NCBI RefSeq assembly: GCF_900091595.1
Contig: NZ_FMCW01000012.1
Span: forward strand, 62,001 to 126,000
DNA length: 64,000 bases
Direction of reading: 5' to 3'
Origin: Micromonospora haikouensis
GTDB lineage: Bacteria; Actinomycetota; Actinomycetes; Mycobacteriales; Micromonosporaceae
This document shows positions 45,676-55,135 of the stretch, piece by piece. The number at the start of each line of letters is the position of its first letter. Positions within the stretch are counted from its first letter, which is position 1. The notes beneath the pieces are model-generated. The model saw only the letters and a list, made by a program, of their open reading frames with translations, ran no database searches and had not been told where the DNA came from. Made by a program: the position numbers and the translations under genes.

Positions 45676-46380
45676 TCACCGGCGCGCCCGCACGTTCAGC
45701 AGCACCCCGGCGGTACGCGCCAGCGCCGCCATCCGTCGAGGCCGTGAGACGACCGCCGCGCGGGTACGCAGGCAGTCCAGCACCACGTCGGCAGCCTGGT
45801 CCACCGAGAGCATCATCGGCTTGACCCGCGCCTTGGCCATCTTGGTGTCCACGAAGCCGAACCGGACGACGCTGACCCGCACCCCGTGTGACCGCAGGGC
45901 CCCGCCCAGCCCCAGCAGGTACGACGACATCCCGGCCTTGCCCGCGGCGTAGCCGGGCGCCTCGGCCGAGGGGGCCACGTCGGCGAGGCTCGACAGGCCG
46001 ACCACATGCCCCGCCCGGGCGCGCGCCATGGACGGCACCACCACCTCCATGGTGCGCGCGGCGCCGACGAGGTTGACCTCCAACGCCCTGGTCTGCGCGG
46101 CCAGGTCCGCCACGTCGAAGAAGTCACCGATGCCGGCGGCGTAGATGCAGACCTCGACGCCGCCGAGGGTGTCCAGCGCCCCGGCGAGGACCTCGCGGTA
46201 GCCGGCGTCGGTGACGTCGGCGCGGTGGTGCTCGTAGCCGCTGGACGTCAACGGGCTGCTGCTGCGCGACAGGCCCGCCACCGTCCAGCCGTCGTCCAAC
46301 AGCCGGCGGGTGACCGCCAACCCTATGCCGTCACTGTTACCGACCACGATGGCCCGCTGCTTGTCCACGCCGCCTGTCAT
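45676..46380 (-). CDS. Short-chain dehydrogenase/reductase
   Basis: A 234-residue NAD(P)-dependent oxidoreductase with a classical SDR fold. The cofactor motif is AIVVGNSDGIGLAVTRRLL (variant of TGxxxGxG), the NAG-like block appears as CIYAAGIGDFF, and the catalytic residues are Ser in GLSSLADV and Tyr/Lys in PGYAAGKAG. Substrate unknown. It lies between a membrane protein and paaE on the same strand, 50 bases after paaE, so it could be a trailing gene of the paa operon. Confidence 0.88.
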   Translation of the reverse strand: MTGGVDKQRAIVVGNSDGIGLAVTRRLLDDGWTVAGLSRSSSPLTSSGYEHHRADVTDAGYREVLAGALDTLGGVEVCIYAAGIGDFFDVADLAAQTRALEVNLVGAARTMEVVVPSMARARAGHVVGLSSLADVAPSAEAPGYAAGKAGMSSYLLGLGGALRSHGVRVSVVRFGFVDTKMAKARVKPMMLSVDQAADVVLDCLRTRAAVVSRPRRMAALARTAGVLLNVRARR

Positions 46381-46430
46381 ACCAGCACGGCGGTCAGTCC
46401 ACGAAGCCGCCAGCGGCCCCGCCGCGCCGG

Positions 46431-47549
46431 CTACGCGTCGTAGTCGACCGTGAGGGTGTCGGTGGTGGGGGTGGACTGGCAGGTCAGCACGTACCCGGCG
46501 GCGACCTCGTCCGGCTCCAGGGCGTAGTTGCGGGCCATCGTCACCGCGCCGGAGACCACCTTCGCCCGGCAGGTCGAGCAGACCCCGCCCTTGCACGCGT
46601 ACGGCAGCTCGCCGCGCACCCGCAGCGCCGCGTCGAGGACCCGCTCCTCGCGGCCCATCGGGAACGTCGACGCCCGGCCGTCCAGCACGATCGTCACCTC
46701 GGCGTCCCCGGTCGGCCCGGCGGGGCGGCGCTGCGCCGGGGCGGGCGTGTCGTCGACGTGGAACAGCTCCGCGTGCACCGCCGACTCCGGCAGGCCCCGC
46801 GCGGCGAGCACCGCCTTCGCGTCGACCACCATGCCGTACGGGCCGCAGAGGAACCACTCCTCGATCGCGTCGCCCGGCACGATCGTGCCCAGCAGGCGGC
46901 CCAGCCGGTCGGCGTCGATCCGCCCCGACAGCAGCGGCGACTCGCCCGGCTCCCGGGACAGCACGTGCACCAGGTGCAGCCGCGTCGGGTAGCGGTCCTT
47001 CAGGTCGGCCAGCTCCTCGGCGAACATCACCGAGTTCGCCGTGCGGTTGCCGTACACCAGGGTGAAGGTGCTGGCCGGCTCGACGGCCAGGGCGGTGGCG
47101 ACCAGCGCGAGCACCGGGGTGATGCCGGAGCCGGCGGCGACCGCGCCGTAGCGGCGGGCCCGGCCCGGGTCGAACGCCGTGGTGAAGTGCCCGAGCGGGG
47201 GCAGCACCTCGACGGTGTCGCCGTGCCGCAGCACCGAACAGGCGTAGGCCGAGAACGCGCCGCCGGGGATCTCGCGCACCCCGATCCGCAGCCGGCCGTG
47301 CCGGGCCAGGTCGTCGGGCGTCGAGCAGATCGAGTACGACCGCCGCACGTCCCCGTCCGCCCGGTTGGGGCCGGCGGGCAGCCGCACGGTGAGGTGCTGG
47401 CCGGCGGAGAACGCGAAGAGCGCCCGCAGCTCCTCCGGCACGGCGAAGGTGATCGCCACGGCGTCGGCGGTGAGCCGGTCGACGGCGGCGACGGGCAGCG
47501 GGTGGAAGGCCGGCCGGCGGCGGACCGGGCGGGTGATCGTGACAGTCAC
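46431..47549 (-). CDS. paaE: Phenylacetyl-CoA epoxidase, reductase subunit
   Basis: A 372-residue NADPH-dependent reductase that feeds electrons to the PaaABC epoxidase. The FAD domain has RRSYSICSTPDD (RxYS), the NAD(P) domain GAVAAGSGITPVLALV and CGPYGMV, and the C-terminal plant-type ferredoxin has CKGGVCSTCRAKV plus a distal Cys in YVLTCQS (2Fe-2S). GTG/ATG start overlaps the paaD stop by four bases. A decayed copy of its 3' end is found at 44875-44940. Confidence 0.94.
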   Translation of the reverse strand: MTVTITRPVRRRPAFHPLPVAAVDRLTADAVAITFAVPEELRALFAFSAGQHLTVRLPAGPNRADGDVRRSYSICSTPDDLARHGRLRIGVREIPGGAFSAYACSVLRHGDTVEVLPPLGHFTTAFDPGRARRYGAVAAGSGITPVLALVATALAVEPASTFTLVYGNRTANSVMFAEELADLKDRYPTRLHLVHVLSREPGESPLLSGRIDADRLGRLLGTIVPGDAIEEWFLCGPYGMVVDAKAVLAARGLPESAVHAELFHVDDTPAPAQRRPAGPTGDAEVTIVLDGRASTFPMGREERVLDAALRVRGELPYACKGGVCSTCRAKVVSGAVTMARNYALEPDEVAAGYVLTCQSTPTTDTLTVDYDA

Positions 47550-48049
47550 AGCGCCTTCAGGTGGTCGAAGGGTTCACGGCAGGCGCGGCAGCGCCACAGG
47601 GCCTTGCACGCGGTGGAGCCGAACCGGCTGACCTGCTCGGTCTCCGCCGACCCGCAGAGCGGGCAGCGGACGGCGAGGGTCAGCGGCACGACCGTGCCGG
47701 CCCGGGTCGCCGGGGCGGTGCCGGCGTCCCGGGTGGCCGGCGGCGGGGCGATGCCGGCGGCGGCCAGCTTGGCCCGGCCGGCGGCGGAGATCCAGTCGGT
47801 GCTCCACGCCGGGCTGTAGACCGTGCGGACGTCGGCGTCGGGGTGCCCGGCGGCGGCCAGCGCCCGCCGGATGTCGGCCCGGATCACGTCCATCGCCGGG
47901 CAGCCCGTGTAGGTGGGGGTGATGGTCACGGTGACCCGGCCGGTGGCTGCGTCCCGGTCGACCGCCCGCAGGATGCCCAGCTCGTCGATGGTGATCACCC
48001 GGATCTCCGGGTCCACCACCGCCGCCACGGCGTCCCTCGGGTCTACCAC
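47546..48049 (-). CDS. paaD: Phenylacetate degradation protein PaaD (MIP18/DUF59 type)
   Basis: A 167-residue protein believed to help mature the metal centres of the Paa epoxidase. The DUF59 domain (VDPEIRVITIDELGILRAV, TPTYTGCPAMDVIRADI) is followed by a zinc-ribbon-like C-terminus (CPLCG, CRACREPFDHLKAL). GTG at 48049 overlaps the paaC stop by seven bases. Confidence 0.92.
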   Translation of the reverse strand: MVDPRDAVAAVVDPEIRVITIDELGILRAVDRDAATGRVTVTITPTYTGCPAMDVIRADIRRALAAAGHPDADVRTVYSPAWSTDWISAAGRAKLAAAGIAPPPATRDAGTAPATRAGTVVPLTLAVRCPLCGSAETEQVSRFGSTACKALWRCRACREPFDHLKAL

Positions 48050-48768
48050 GTCGCCCCCGGGTGGGCGCGGTGCAGCACCTGCATCTCCGCCAGCAGGTAC
48101 GACAGGTGCTCGGTGTGCACGCCGTCCCGCCCGCCGGCCGGGGCCCAGCCGTCCGCCGGCCGGGTCAGGGTCGCCTCGGCCAGCACCGGCCCGACGTACG
48201 CGTCGAAGTCGCCGCGCAGGCCGGCCGGGTCGACCGGCGCGCCCGGCCACGGCGCGAACAGCTCGTGCGCGTACGGCCAGACCTGGTCGACGGCGGCCTG
48301 CATGCGGCGGTGCGACTCGGCGGTGCCGTCGCCGAGCCGGCGCACCCACAGCGCGGCGTGGTCCCGGTGGTACGCGGACTCCTTGCGCGCCTTCGCCCCG
48401 ATCGCGGCGAGCCGCTCGTCGGCGCACCCGGCCAGCGCGGAATAGAGCGGAAGCTGGTAGGCCGACAGGAACAGCAGCTTCGCCATGGTCACCGCGAAGT
48501 CGCCGTTGGGCAGCTCGACCAGCAGGCAGTTGCGGAACTCCCGGTCGTCGCGCAGGTACGCCAGCGCGTCCTCGTCGCGGCCGGCGCCCTCCAGCTCGCC
48601 CGCGTAGGTGAGCAGGAGCCGGGCCGCGCCGAGCTGGTCGAGGGCGATGTTGGCCAGCGCGACGTCCTCCTCCATCTCCGGGGCGCGGCTGGTCCACTCG
48701 CCGAGGCGCTGCGCGGCGACCAGCGCGTCGTCGCCGAGGGCGAGGGCGAAGTCGAAGGGACTCCTCAC
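48043..48768 (-). CDS. paaC: Phenylacetyl-CoA epoxidase, structural subunit PaaC
   Basis: A 241-residue ferritin-like subunit that binds PaaA and is itself inactive. Helical blocks such as EDVALANIALDQLGAARLLLTYAGEL and KARKESAYHRDHAALWVRRLGDGT (Glu/His partly retained) are typical. GTG at 48768 overlaps the paaB stop as GTGA. Confidence 0.94.
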   Translation of the reverse strand: MRSPFDFALALGDDALVAAQRLGEWTSRAPEMEEDVALANIALDQLGAARLLLTYAGELEGAGRDEDALAYLRDDREFRNCLLVELPNGDFAVTMAKLLFLSAYQLPLYSALAGCADERLAAIGAKARKESAYHRDHAALWVRRLGDGTAESHRRMQAAVDQVWPYAHELFAPWPGAPVDPAGLRGDFDAYVGPVLAEATLTRPADGWAPAGGRDGVHTEHLSYLLAEMQVLHRAHPGATW

Positions 48769-49058
48769 AGGTGGGCCACCCCGTCCGGCACGTCGTAGAA
48801 GGTGGGGTGGCGGTAGACCTTGTCGGCCGCCGGGTCGAAGAAGGCGTCCTTCTCGTCGGGGCTGGACGCGGTGATCGCGGCGGCCGGCACCACCCAGATC
48901 GACACGCCCTCCTGGCGGCGGGTGTAGAGGTCCCGGGCGTTGCGCAGGGCCAACTCGGCGTCGGGGGCGTGCAGGCTGCCGACGTGGGTGTGCGCCAGCC
49001 CGCGCCGGGCCCGCACGAAGACCTCCCACAGGGGGGACGTGCTGTCGGTGCCGCTCAT
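48765..49058 (-). CDS. paaB: Phenylacetyl-CoA epoxidase subunit PaaB
   Basis: A 97-residue subunit required for the epoxidase complex. The full family sequence is visible: [42 protein letters not shown], then [13 protein letters not shown] and [22 protein letters not shown] overlaps the paaA stop by four bases. Confidence 0.96.
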   Translation of the reverse strand: MSGTDSTSPLWEVFVRARRGLAHTHVGSLHAPDAELALRNARDLYTRRQEGVSIWVVPAAAITASSPDEKDAFFDPAADKVYRHPTFYDVPDGVAHL

Positions 49059-50122
49059 GCCGCAACCGCCTCTCGCGCAGTCGACCGCTTCGCGGCGTAC
49101 GCCGCGGCGGCCACGCGGACCCACGCGCCCTCGGCGTGGGCGCGGCGGCGGTGCTCCATCCGCTGCCGGTTGCACGGTCCCTCGCCGGAGATCACCCGCA
49201 TCAGCTCGGCGTAGTCCGGCTCGGTGAAGTCGTACGCCTGGCACTGCTCGTTCCAGCGCAGGTCGGGGTCGGGCAGGGTGAGGCCGAGGATCTCCGCCTG
49301 CTGCACGCACATGTCGACGAAGCGCTGGCGCAGCTCGTCGTTGGAGAACCGCTTGATCTTCCAGGCCATCGAGCGGGCGGAGTGGGTGGAGTCGCCGTCG
49401 GGCGGGCCGAACATGGCCAGCGACGGGTACCACCAGCGGTCCACCGCGTCCTGGGCCATGGCCTTCTGCTCCAGGGTGCCGTGGGCCAGGGTGTGCAGGA
49501 TCTCGTAGCCCTGGCGCTGGTGGAACGACTCCTCCTTGCAGACCCGGATCATGGCCCGCGCGTACGGGCCGTAGGAGCAGCGGCACAGCGGCACCTGGTT
49601 GACGATCGCCGCGCCGTCGACCAGCCAGCCGATCACCCCCACGTCGGCCCAGCTCAGGGTCGGGTAGTTGAAGATCGAGCTGTATTTCTGCCGCCCGTCG
49701 AGCAGGAGCTGCACCAGCTCGTCCCGGCTGACGCCGAGGGTCTCGGCGGCGGCGTACAGGTAGAGGCCGTGTCCGGCCTCGTCCTGGACCTTGGCCAGCA
49801 GGATGGCCTTGCGCTTGAGCGAGGGGGCGCGGCTGATCCAGTTGCCCTCCGGCTGCATCCCGATGATCTCGGAGTGCGCGTGCTGGGCGATCTGCCGGAT
49901 CAGCGTCTTCCGGTACGCCTCGGGCATCCAGTCGCGGGGCTCGATCTTCTGGTCGGCGTCGATGACGTCGGCGAAGTATGCCTCCAGGTCGGCGTCCGGG
50001 CCGGGGCCGCCGCCGCGCTGCCGGGTCGCCGCCGCGCGCAGCGCCGCCTCCGCCGCCGCCACCTCGCCGAGCAGGCCACCGCCGGGCGCGTCCTCCGGGG
50101 CGGAGAAGTCGTTGCCATACAT
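49055..50122 (-). CDS. paaA: Phenylacetyl-CoA epoxidase, catalytic subunit PaaA
   Basis: The 355-residue di-iron monooxygenase that converts phenylacetyl-CoA to the ring-1,2-epoxide. Carboxylate/His ligands are in [16 protein letters not shown] and [15 protein letters not shown]. Other family blocks are [31 protein letters not shown] and [25 protein letters not shown] at 50122 is preceded by no ribosome site. An imperfect TGTAACACTT lies just upstream, so it may be leaderless with a weak -10. First gene of paaABCDE; paaK, paaG, paaZ and others are not in the window. Confidence 0.96.
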   Translation of the reverse strand: MYGNDFSAPEDAPGGGLLGEVAAAEAALRAAATRQRGGGPGPDADLEAYFADVIDADQKIEPRDWMPEAYRKTLIRQIAQHAHSEIIGMQPEGNWISRAPSLKRKAILLAKVQDEAGHGLYLYAAAETLGVSRDELVQLLLDGRQKYSSIFNYPTLSWADVGVIGWLVDGAAIVNQVPLCRCSYGPYARAMIRVCKEESFHQRQGYEILHTLAHGTLEQKAMAQDAVDRWWYPSLAMFGPPDGDSTHSARSMAWKIKRFSNDELRQRFVDMCVQQAEILGLTLPDPDLRWNEQCQAYDFTEPDYAELMRVISGEGPCNRQRMEHRRRAHAEGAWVRVAAAAYAAKRSTAREAVAA

Positions 50123-50498
50123 GCCGACAAGTGTTACAGCTCGCGCCAGCCCACACCAGAGGGTGTCACAGGTTTCCGAAAGCACCTTCCGTCACGAGTC
50201 GACCCCTTTTCGTATTGCCGCAGGCCAGGGCGCAGGTATGACATGGCTCACTAAGCGGAGATGAATCCCCCCAAGGCTGGCATAACAGGCCACAATCCCG
50301 CCTTCATAGCGACTTGACAGGCTTCGGTTCCTGGCGTGTCGGCCATCCGGACGTAGACTTTCCCGGTCACACCGACCGGCTGCGAACGACCGCCGGGCGT
50401 ATGACGCGGGCCACTTCCCCCGGCCCCCAGCGATCAGGACGAACCAGTTCGGAAAGCAGTCGGTCCCCCGGCCCCTGACATCTGGAGCTCATCCACTC
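50123..50498. other. 376-base divergent regulatory gap
   Basis: Between paaA and the first serine hydrolase gene. It contains a short dyad ACACC-AGAG-GGTGT (50153-50166) that could be a paa regulator site, a consensus TTGACA (50314-50319) without a -10 at proper distance, and TAGACT (50354-50359) that fits a plus-strand -10. I saw no gene or recognisable riboswitch. Confidence 0.4.
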
Positions 50499-51482
50499 AT
50501 GCGACCTCGCGTGGCCATGGTGTTCGCCGTCGCGGCGATCCTCCTCGGCAGCGCCATGCTGGTGCCCGCCGCGTACGCCAAGCTCTCCGGCGACGACGAC
50601 GGCGGATCCGGCGGGAGCGGCATGCAGATCGTGGCGGCCCCCGAGCCGACCGCCCCGCCGCCGCCGACCCTGGCCGCCGCCCCCGTCTCGGTGAACTTCT
50701 CCGGCGAGTTCTTCTCCTGGGCCCTGCTGGACCGCGAGAGCGGCAGCATCTCCGGCTCGAAGAACCTGGCGTCGACCAGCTCGACCGAGTCGATGATCAA
50801 GGCCTGGATCGTCGCCGACTACCTGCGGCAGCTCGGCGACAAGGAACCCTCGCCCAGGATGAAGCAGATGGCGAGCCTGGCCATCCGGGACAGCAACGAC
50901 GGCGCCGCGGACGCGGTGTGGGGTGCGGCGGGCGGCTCGTACAGGGTGTATCCGAACGGCCAGCTGAACCCGGTGCTCAAGCGGGCCGTCGACATCTGCG
51001 GCCTCACCGACACCAAGCGCGGCAACGTTGCGGGCTACCTGGGCTACTGGAGCTTCACCCGGATGTCCCCCCGCGACGCCGTCCGGCTCGGCGACTGCAT
51101 CGCCAGCGGCAAGGCGGCCGGGCCGAAGTGGACCACGTGGGTGCTGGACGAGATGAGCAAGGTGCGCGGCAGCGTCAAGGAGCAGCGCACCACGTCCGGC
51201 GGCGGCAAGTGGGGCATCGTCGACGGCCTGCCCGCCGAGATCAAGGCCCAGGGGCCGGTCAGCATCAAGAACGGCTGGACGCCGTTGAACTACGACGGCA
51301 ACTGGCACGTGAACTGTCTTGCGGTCACCGAGAAGTGGAGCCTCGCCGTCATGTTGCGCTACCCGCAGAAGAAGGGGCTGTCGTACGGCGCGAAGGTCTG
51401 CGCCAGCGTCGCCACCCAGCTGGTCACCCCGCAGCCCGGCGCCGCCCTGAAGGTGCCGCAGCAGCCGATCGGCAAGCTCTGA
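50499..51482 (+). CDS. Secreted beta-lactamase-fold serine hydrolase (first of tandem pair)
   Basis: A 327-residue exported protein of the serine beta-lactamase/penicillin-recognising fold. An N-terminal signal sequence or anchor (MVFAVAAILLGSAMLVPAAYA) and a Pro/Ala linker precede the domain. The SxxK motif is SMIK in STSSTESMIKAWIVADYLRQL; an SDN-like SND is in AIRDSNDGAADAVW; the KTG-like motif is K-N-G in SIKNGWTPL. These fit a class A beta-lactamase-like or D,D-peptidase-like enzyme; the omega-loop Glu is not obvious, so true lactamase activity is uncertain. The stop overlaps the next gene by one base. Confidence 0.85.
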   Translation: MRPRVAMVFAVAAILLGSAMLVPAAYAKLSGDDDGGSGGSGMQIVAAPEPTAPPPPTLAAAPVSVNFSGEFFSWALLDRESGSISGSKNLASTSSTESMIKAWIVADYLRQLGDKEPSPRMKQMASLAIRDSNDGAADAVWGAAGGSYRVYPNGQLNPVLKRAVDICGLTDTKRGNVAGYLGYWSFTRMSPRDAVRLGDCIASGKAAGPKWTTWVLDEMSKVRGSVKEQRTTSGGGKWGIVDGLPAEIKAQGPVSIKNGWTPLNYDGNWHVNCLAVTEKWSLAVMLRYPQKKGLSYGAKVCASVATQLVTPQPGAALKVPQQPIGKL

Positions 51483-52444
51483 TGGCGGGCAGCCGCCGCC
51501 GGGCCGGCGGTGGAGGTGCCGGGCGGGGCGAGGCGTCGCCGCTGCGGCTGATCGCGATCGCGGCCGTCCTGATCGGGCTGGTGCTGGTGTCGCTGCGGCT
51601 GCTGCCCGGCTCGCCGATGGCGTCGACCGCCGCCGCCCAGTGGGGCGACGCGTCCGCGCCCGTCGACCGCGCCGCCGGAGCGGCCTCGGACCGCAAGTCG
51701 CGTCCCACCGCCTCGCCCAGCCCCTCCCCGACGCTGGAGCCGCTGCCGTTCGCGGACAAGCAGATCGACCTCGACATCGAGGGCTGGTACGCCTGGAGCG
51801 TCCTGGACACCCGCACCGGCAAGATCATCGGCTCGAAGAACATGGACGAGACCAGCACCACCGCGTCGCTGATCAAGTCCTGGATCGTCGCCGACTACCT
51901 GCGGCGCACCGACGAGCAGGGGCAGAAGCCCAGCGACGCCAAGCTCGCCGACGCCACCCGGATCATCCGCGACAGCGACAACACCCGCGCCGAGCAGTTC
52001 TACAACACCGTGGGCCGGTCCGCGTCGATCAAGCGGATGATCTCCATCTGCAAGACCACCGACAGCAGCCCCGCCGCCGACGGCGGCTGGAGCCGGACGA
52101 ACCTCTCCCCCCGGGACACCGCGCGCCTCGGCGCGTGTATCAAGGACGGCCGGGCGGCCGGGCCGGAGTGGACCAAGTGGCTGATCAACGAGATGCGGCT
52201 GGTGCGCGGCTCCGGTGACTTCGGCATCCGCAAGGCGTTCCCGGCGGCCGAGCAGAAGAAGATCGCCATCAAGAACGGCTGGATCGACCGGACCAGCGAG
52301 CAGGAGATGCACATCAACTGCCTCGCCATCGGCGACAACTGGACGATGGGCGTGATGGTCCGCTACCCGATCAACATGGGCTACGAGTACGGCATGAAGA
52401 ACTGCCAGAAGATCACCGAGGCGGTGCTGCGCTCCGGCACCTGA
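51482..52444 (+). CDS. Secreted beta-lactamase-fold serine hydrolase (second of tandem pair)
   Basis: A 320-residue paralogue of the preceding gene. The Arg-rich cytoplasmic N-terminus and helix LRLIAIAAVLIGLVLVSLRLL act as a signal anchor. The domain carries SLIK (TTASLIKSWIVADYLRR), SDN (IIRDSDNTRAEQ) and K-N-G (IAIKNGWIDR). Paired Cys around CKTTDSS, ACIKDG, NCLAIG and NCQK are shared with the first copy. ATG is coupled as TGATG. The two arose by local duplication and have diverged, so each may act on different wall substrates. Confidence 0.86.
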   Translation: MAGSRRRAGGGGAGRGEASPLRLIAIAAVLIGLVLVSLRLLPGSPMASTAAAQWGDASAPVDRAAGAASDRKSRPTASPSPSPTLEPLPFADKQIDLDIEGWYAWSVLDTRTGKIIGSKNMDETSTTASLIKSWIVADYLRRTDEQGQKPSDAKLADATRIIRDSDNTRAEQFYNTVGRSASIKRMISICKTTDSSPAADGGWSRTNLSPRDTARLGACIKDGRAAGPEWTKWLINEMRLVRGSGDFGIRKAFPAAEQKKIAIKNGWIDRTSEQEMHINCLAIGDNWTMGVMVRYPINMGYEYGMKNCQKITEAVLRSGT

Positions 52445-52452
52445 CGGGTGCC

Positions 52453-52484
52453 CCGTGACCGCCGTCGGGCGGCGGCGATCACGG
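52453..52484. terminator. Bidirectional terminator between convergent genes
   Basis: A hairpin with arms 52453-52466 and 52471-52484 (about 14 bp, one mismatch, one G-T pair, GGGC loop) located between the stops of the serine hydrolase and mqnA genes. Confidence 0.55.
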
Positions 52485-52504
52485 CGTACGTCTGGTGGTC
52501 GGCC

Positions 52505-53389
<885 letters not shown>

Positions 53390-53458
53390 TCAACGGGCGG
53401 GCCCCGGAGTGGCCAATCCCGCACCCGGGGCCCGTGCGCCGGGTCCGGGCGGCCCGAA

Positions 53459-53497
53459 CGGCTCGACCGCCGCCCGGGTGGGGCGGCGGTCGAGCCG
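53459..53497 (-). terminator. Second terminator hairpin after the S8 protease gene
   Basis: A perfect 16-bp stem (arms 53459-53474 and 53482-53497, 7-base loop) rich in G/C. It backs up the hairpin at 53543 and also precedes the mqnA promoter. Confidence 0.7.
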
Positions 53498-53542
53498 GGT
53501 GACCGCACCGGCGAGTCGTGCGGGGCGGCGGGCCACCGGCCG

Positions 53543-53575
53543 CCGTCCGCGCCGGGGGTGGCCCGGCGCGGACGG
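53543..53575 (-). terminator. First terminator hairpin after the S8 protease gene
   Basis: A perfect 14-bp stem (arms 53543-53556 and 53562-53575, GGTGG loop), 15 bases beyond the protease stop. Confidence 0.7.
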
Positions 53576-53589
53576 GTGGTGCGGGCGGG

Positions 53590-54795
53590 TCAGCTTCCGA
53601 CGTAGAGCAGCCGGTTCGGGGAGCCGGCGCCGGGGTTGACGACCACGTTGGGCGTCGCGGCGGCGACGATCGCCGCGTTGACCGTGGCGGGGCTGGCCGT
53701 GGGGTTGTTCCGCAGGTAGATCGCGGCGGCGCCGGCGACGTGCGGTGCGGCGAACGAGGTGCCGCTGCCGGTGTAGGTGGCGGCGTCGCTGGTCCGCCAG
53801 GCGGCGGTGATGGAGACACCGGGCGCGAAGAGGTCGAGCGCGGTGCCGTAGTTGGACCAGCTCGCCCGGGTGTCGGTCTGGTCGGTCGCGCCGACGGTCA
53901 GCGCCTCGGTGACCCGGGCCGGCGAGGTGCCGGTGGCCGGTACGCCGGAGTTGCCGGCCGCGATGCTGTAGGTGACGCCAGCGGCGATCGACCGGCGGAC
54001 CGCCGCGTCGAGAGTGGTGCTGGCACCGCCGCCGAGGCTCAGGTTGGCCACGGCGGGACGGGTCGCGTTCGCGGTGACCCAGTCGATGCCGGCGATGACG
54101 CCGGCCGTGGTGCCCGAGCCGCTGTTGTCGAGCACCCGGACGCCCACGACGGTGGCGTTCTTGGCCACGCCGTACGCGGTGCCGGCGGCGACCGAGGCGA
54201 CGAAGGTGCCGTGTCCGTTGCCGTCGTCGGCGTTGTTGTCGTTGTCCACCGCGTCGTACCCGCTCACCGCCCGGCCGCCGAAGTCCTGGTGGGTCACCCG
54301 GACGCCGGTGTCGACGACGTAGACGCGCACCCCGTTGCTCGGTCCGTAGGTGAAGGACCGGTTGAGCGGCAGGTTGCGCTGGTCGATGCGGTCTAGCCCC
54401 CACGAGGGCGGGTTCGTCTGGGTGACGAGGGCCCGCACCCGCTGGTCCTGCTCCACGTAGGCGACGGCGGGGTCGGCGGCCAGCCGGCGGGCCGCCCGCT
54501 CGGTGAGGTGGGCCGACCAGCCGTTGACGGTCCGGCCGTAGACCCGGTCGACCCGGCCGTTGCCGTAGCGCGAGGTGATGGCCTCGGCGCGGGCCCGGTC
54601 GGGCCGCTGGCCCTCCTTCAGCACCACGAGGTAGCTGCCGTCGACGGCGGTGGGCCGGTCGGCACCGAGGACGGTGCCGGTGGCCGGGGTCGCCGCTGCC
54701 GGGTCGACCCCGGCGGTGGCCAGCAGCGCGCCGGCGAGGGCGGCGGTGCCGAGGGTGCCGATCCAACGGCGGGTGACGTACGGGGTGAGCCTCAC
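53590..54795 (-). CDS. Secreted S8 subtilisin-like serine protease
   Basis: A 401-residue exported protease of the proteinase K/aqualysin type. Signal peptide (about 1-33, WIGTLGTAALAGALLATAGVDPAAA), an I9 inhibitor prodomain (about 45-115, SYLVVLKEGQRPDRARAEAITSRYG to AVAYVEQDQRVRAL), then the catalytic domain with Asp in VYVVDTGVRVTHQDF, His in GNGHGTFVASV and Ser in GSGTSFAAPHVAGAAA. GTG at 54795 has GGAG seven bases upstream; the open frame continues upstream into non-homologous sequence. Two terminators follow. Confidence 0.92.
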   Translation of the reverse strand: MRLTPYVTRRWIGTLGTAALAGALLATAGVDPAAATPATGTVLGADRPTAVDGSYLVVLKEGQRPDRARAEAITSRYGNGRVDRVYGRTVNGWSAHLTERAARRLAADPAVAYVEQDQRVRALVTQTNPPSWGLDRIDQRNLPLNRSFTYGPSNGVRVYVVDTGVRVTHQDFGGRAVSGYDAVDNDNNADDGNGHGTFVASVAAGTAYGVAKNATVVGVRVLDNSGSGTTAGVIAGIDWVTANATRPAVANLSLGGGASTTLDAAVRRSIAAGVTYSIAAGNSGVPATGTSPARVTEALTVGATDQTDTRASWSNYGTALDLFAPGVSITAAWRTSDAATYTGSGTSFAAPHVAGAAAIYLRNNPTASPATVNAAIVAAATPNVVVNPGAGSPNRLLYVGS

Positions 54796-55135
54796 TGGGC
54801 TGCTCCTTCCTGGGCCGGTCGACGGCGTCGACCGGCGGCCTCCCGCGCCAACGGGATGTGTGGGGCGGAGGGCCTTCGCGGTACGTCGGGTTCGACGTGC
54901 CCACCACGCTAGGGATCGGACAGCCATCGAAGGTTGCCATCTATTGAGGCGATTGTTGTCAATGGGTTCCTTTCGTAACAGAGACGGAACATCCTCGCGC
55001 GCCTCGCCGGCAATAGCATCGCCAGGATGGACAAGTAGGTATGTTTATCCATCGACGCTCGCCTTCCCAGGATCCCCGCAGCGGACGATGATCTCGCTAT
55101 CGATAGATGCGAGTGCATCTCGTATTGGGGAGGTC
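54796..55135. other. 340-base divergent region between two protease genes
   Basis: The most AT-rich stretch nearby. It contains a dyad AGATGC-GAGT-GCATCT (55105-55120) 16 bases before the M4 start, a small palindrome TATCGATA (55098-55105), and several TA-rich hexamers, none forming a clear promoter pair. The palindrome next to the M4 ribosome site could be an operator. No gene is seen. Confidence 0.4.

Noticed and set aside
50314..50319. Consensus TTGACA as a -35 box
   Set aside because: No -10 hexamer lies 16-18 bases downstream on the plus strand.
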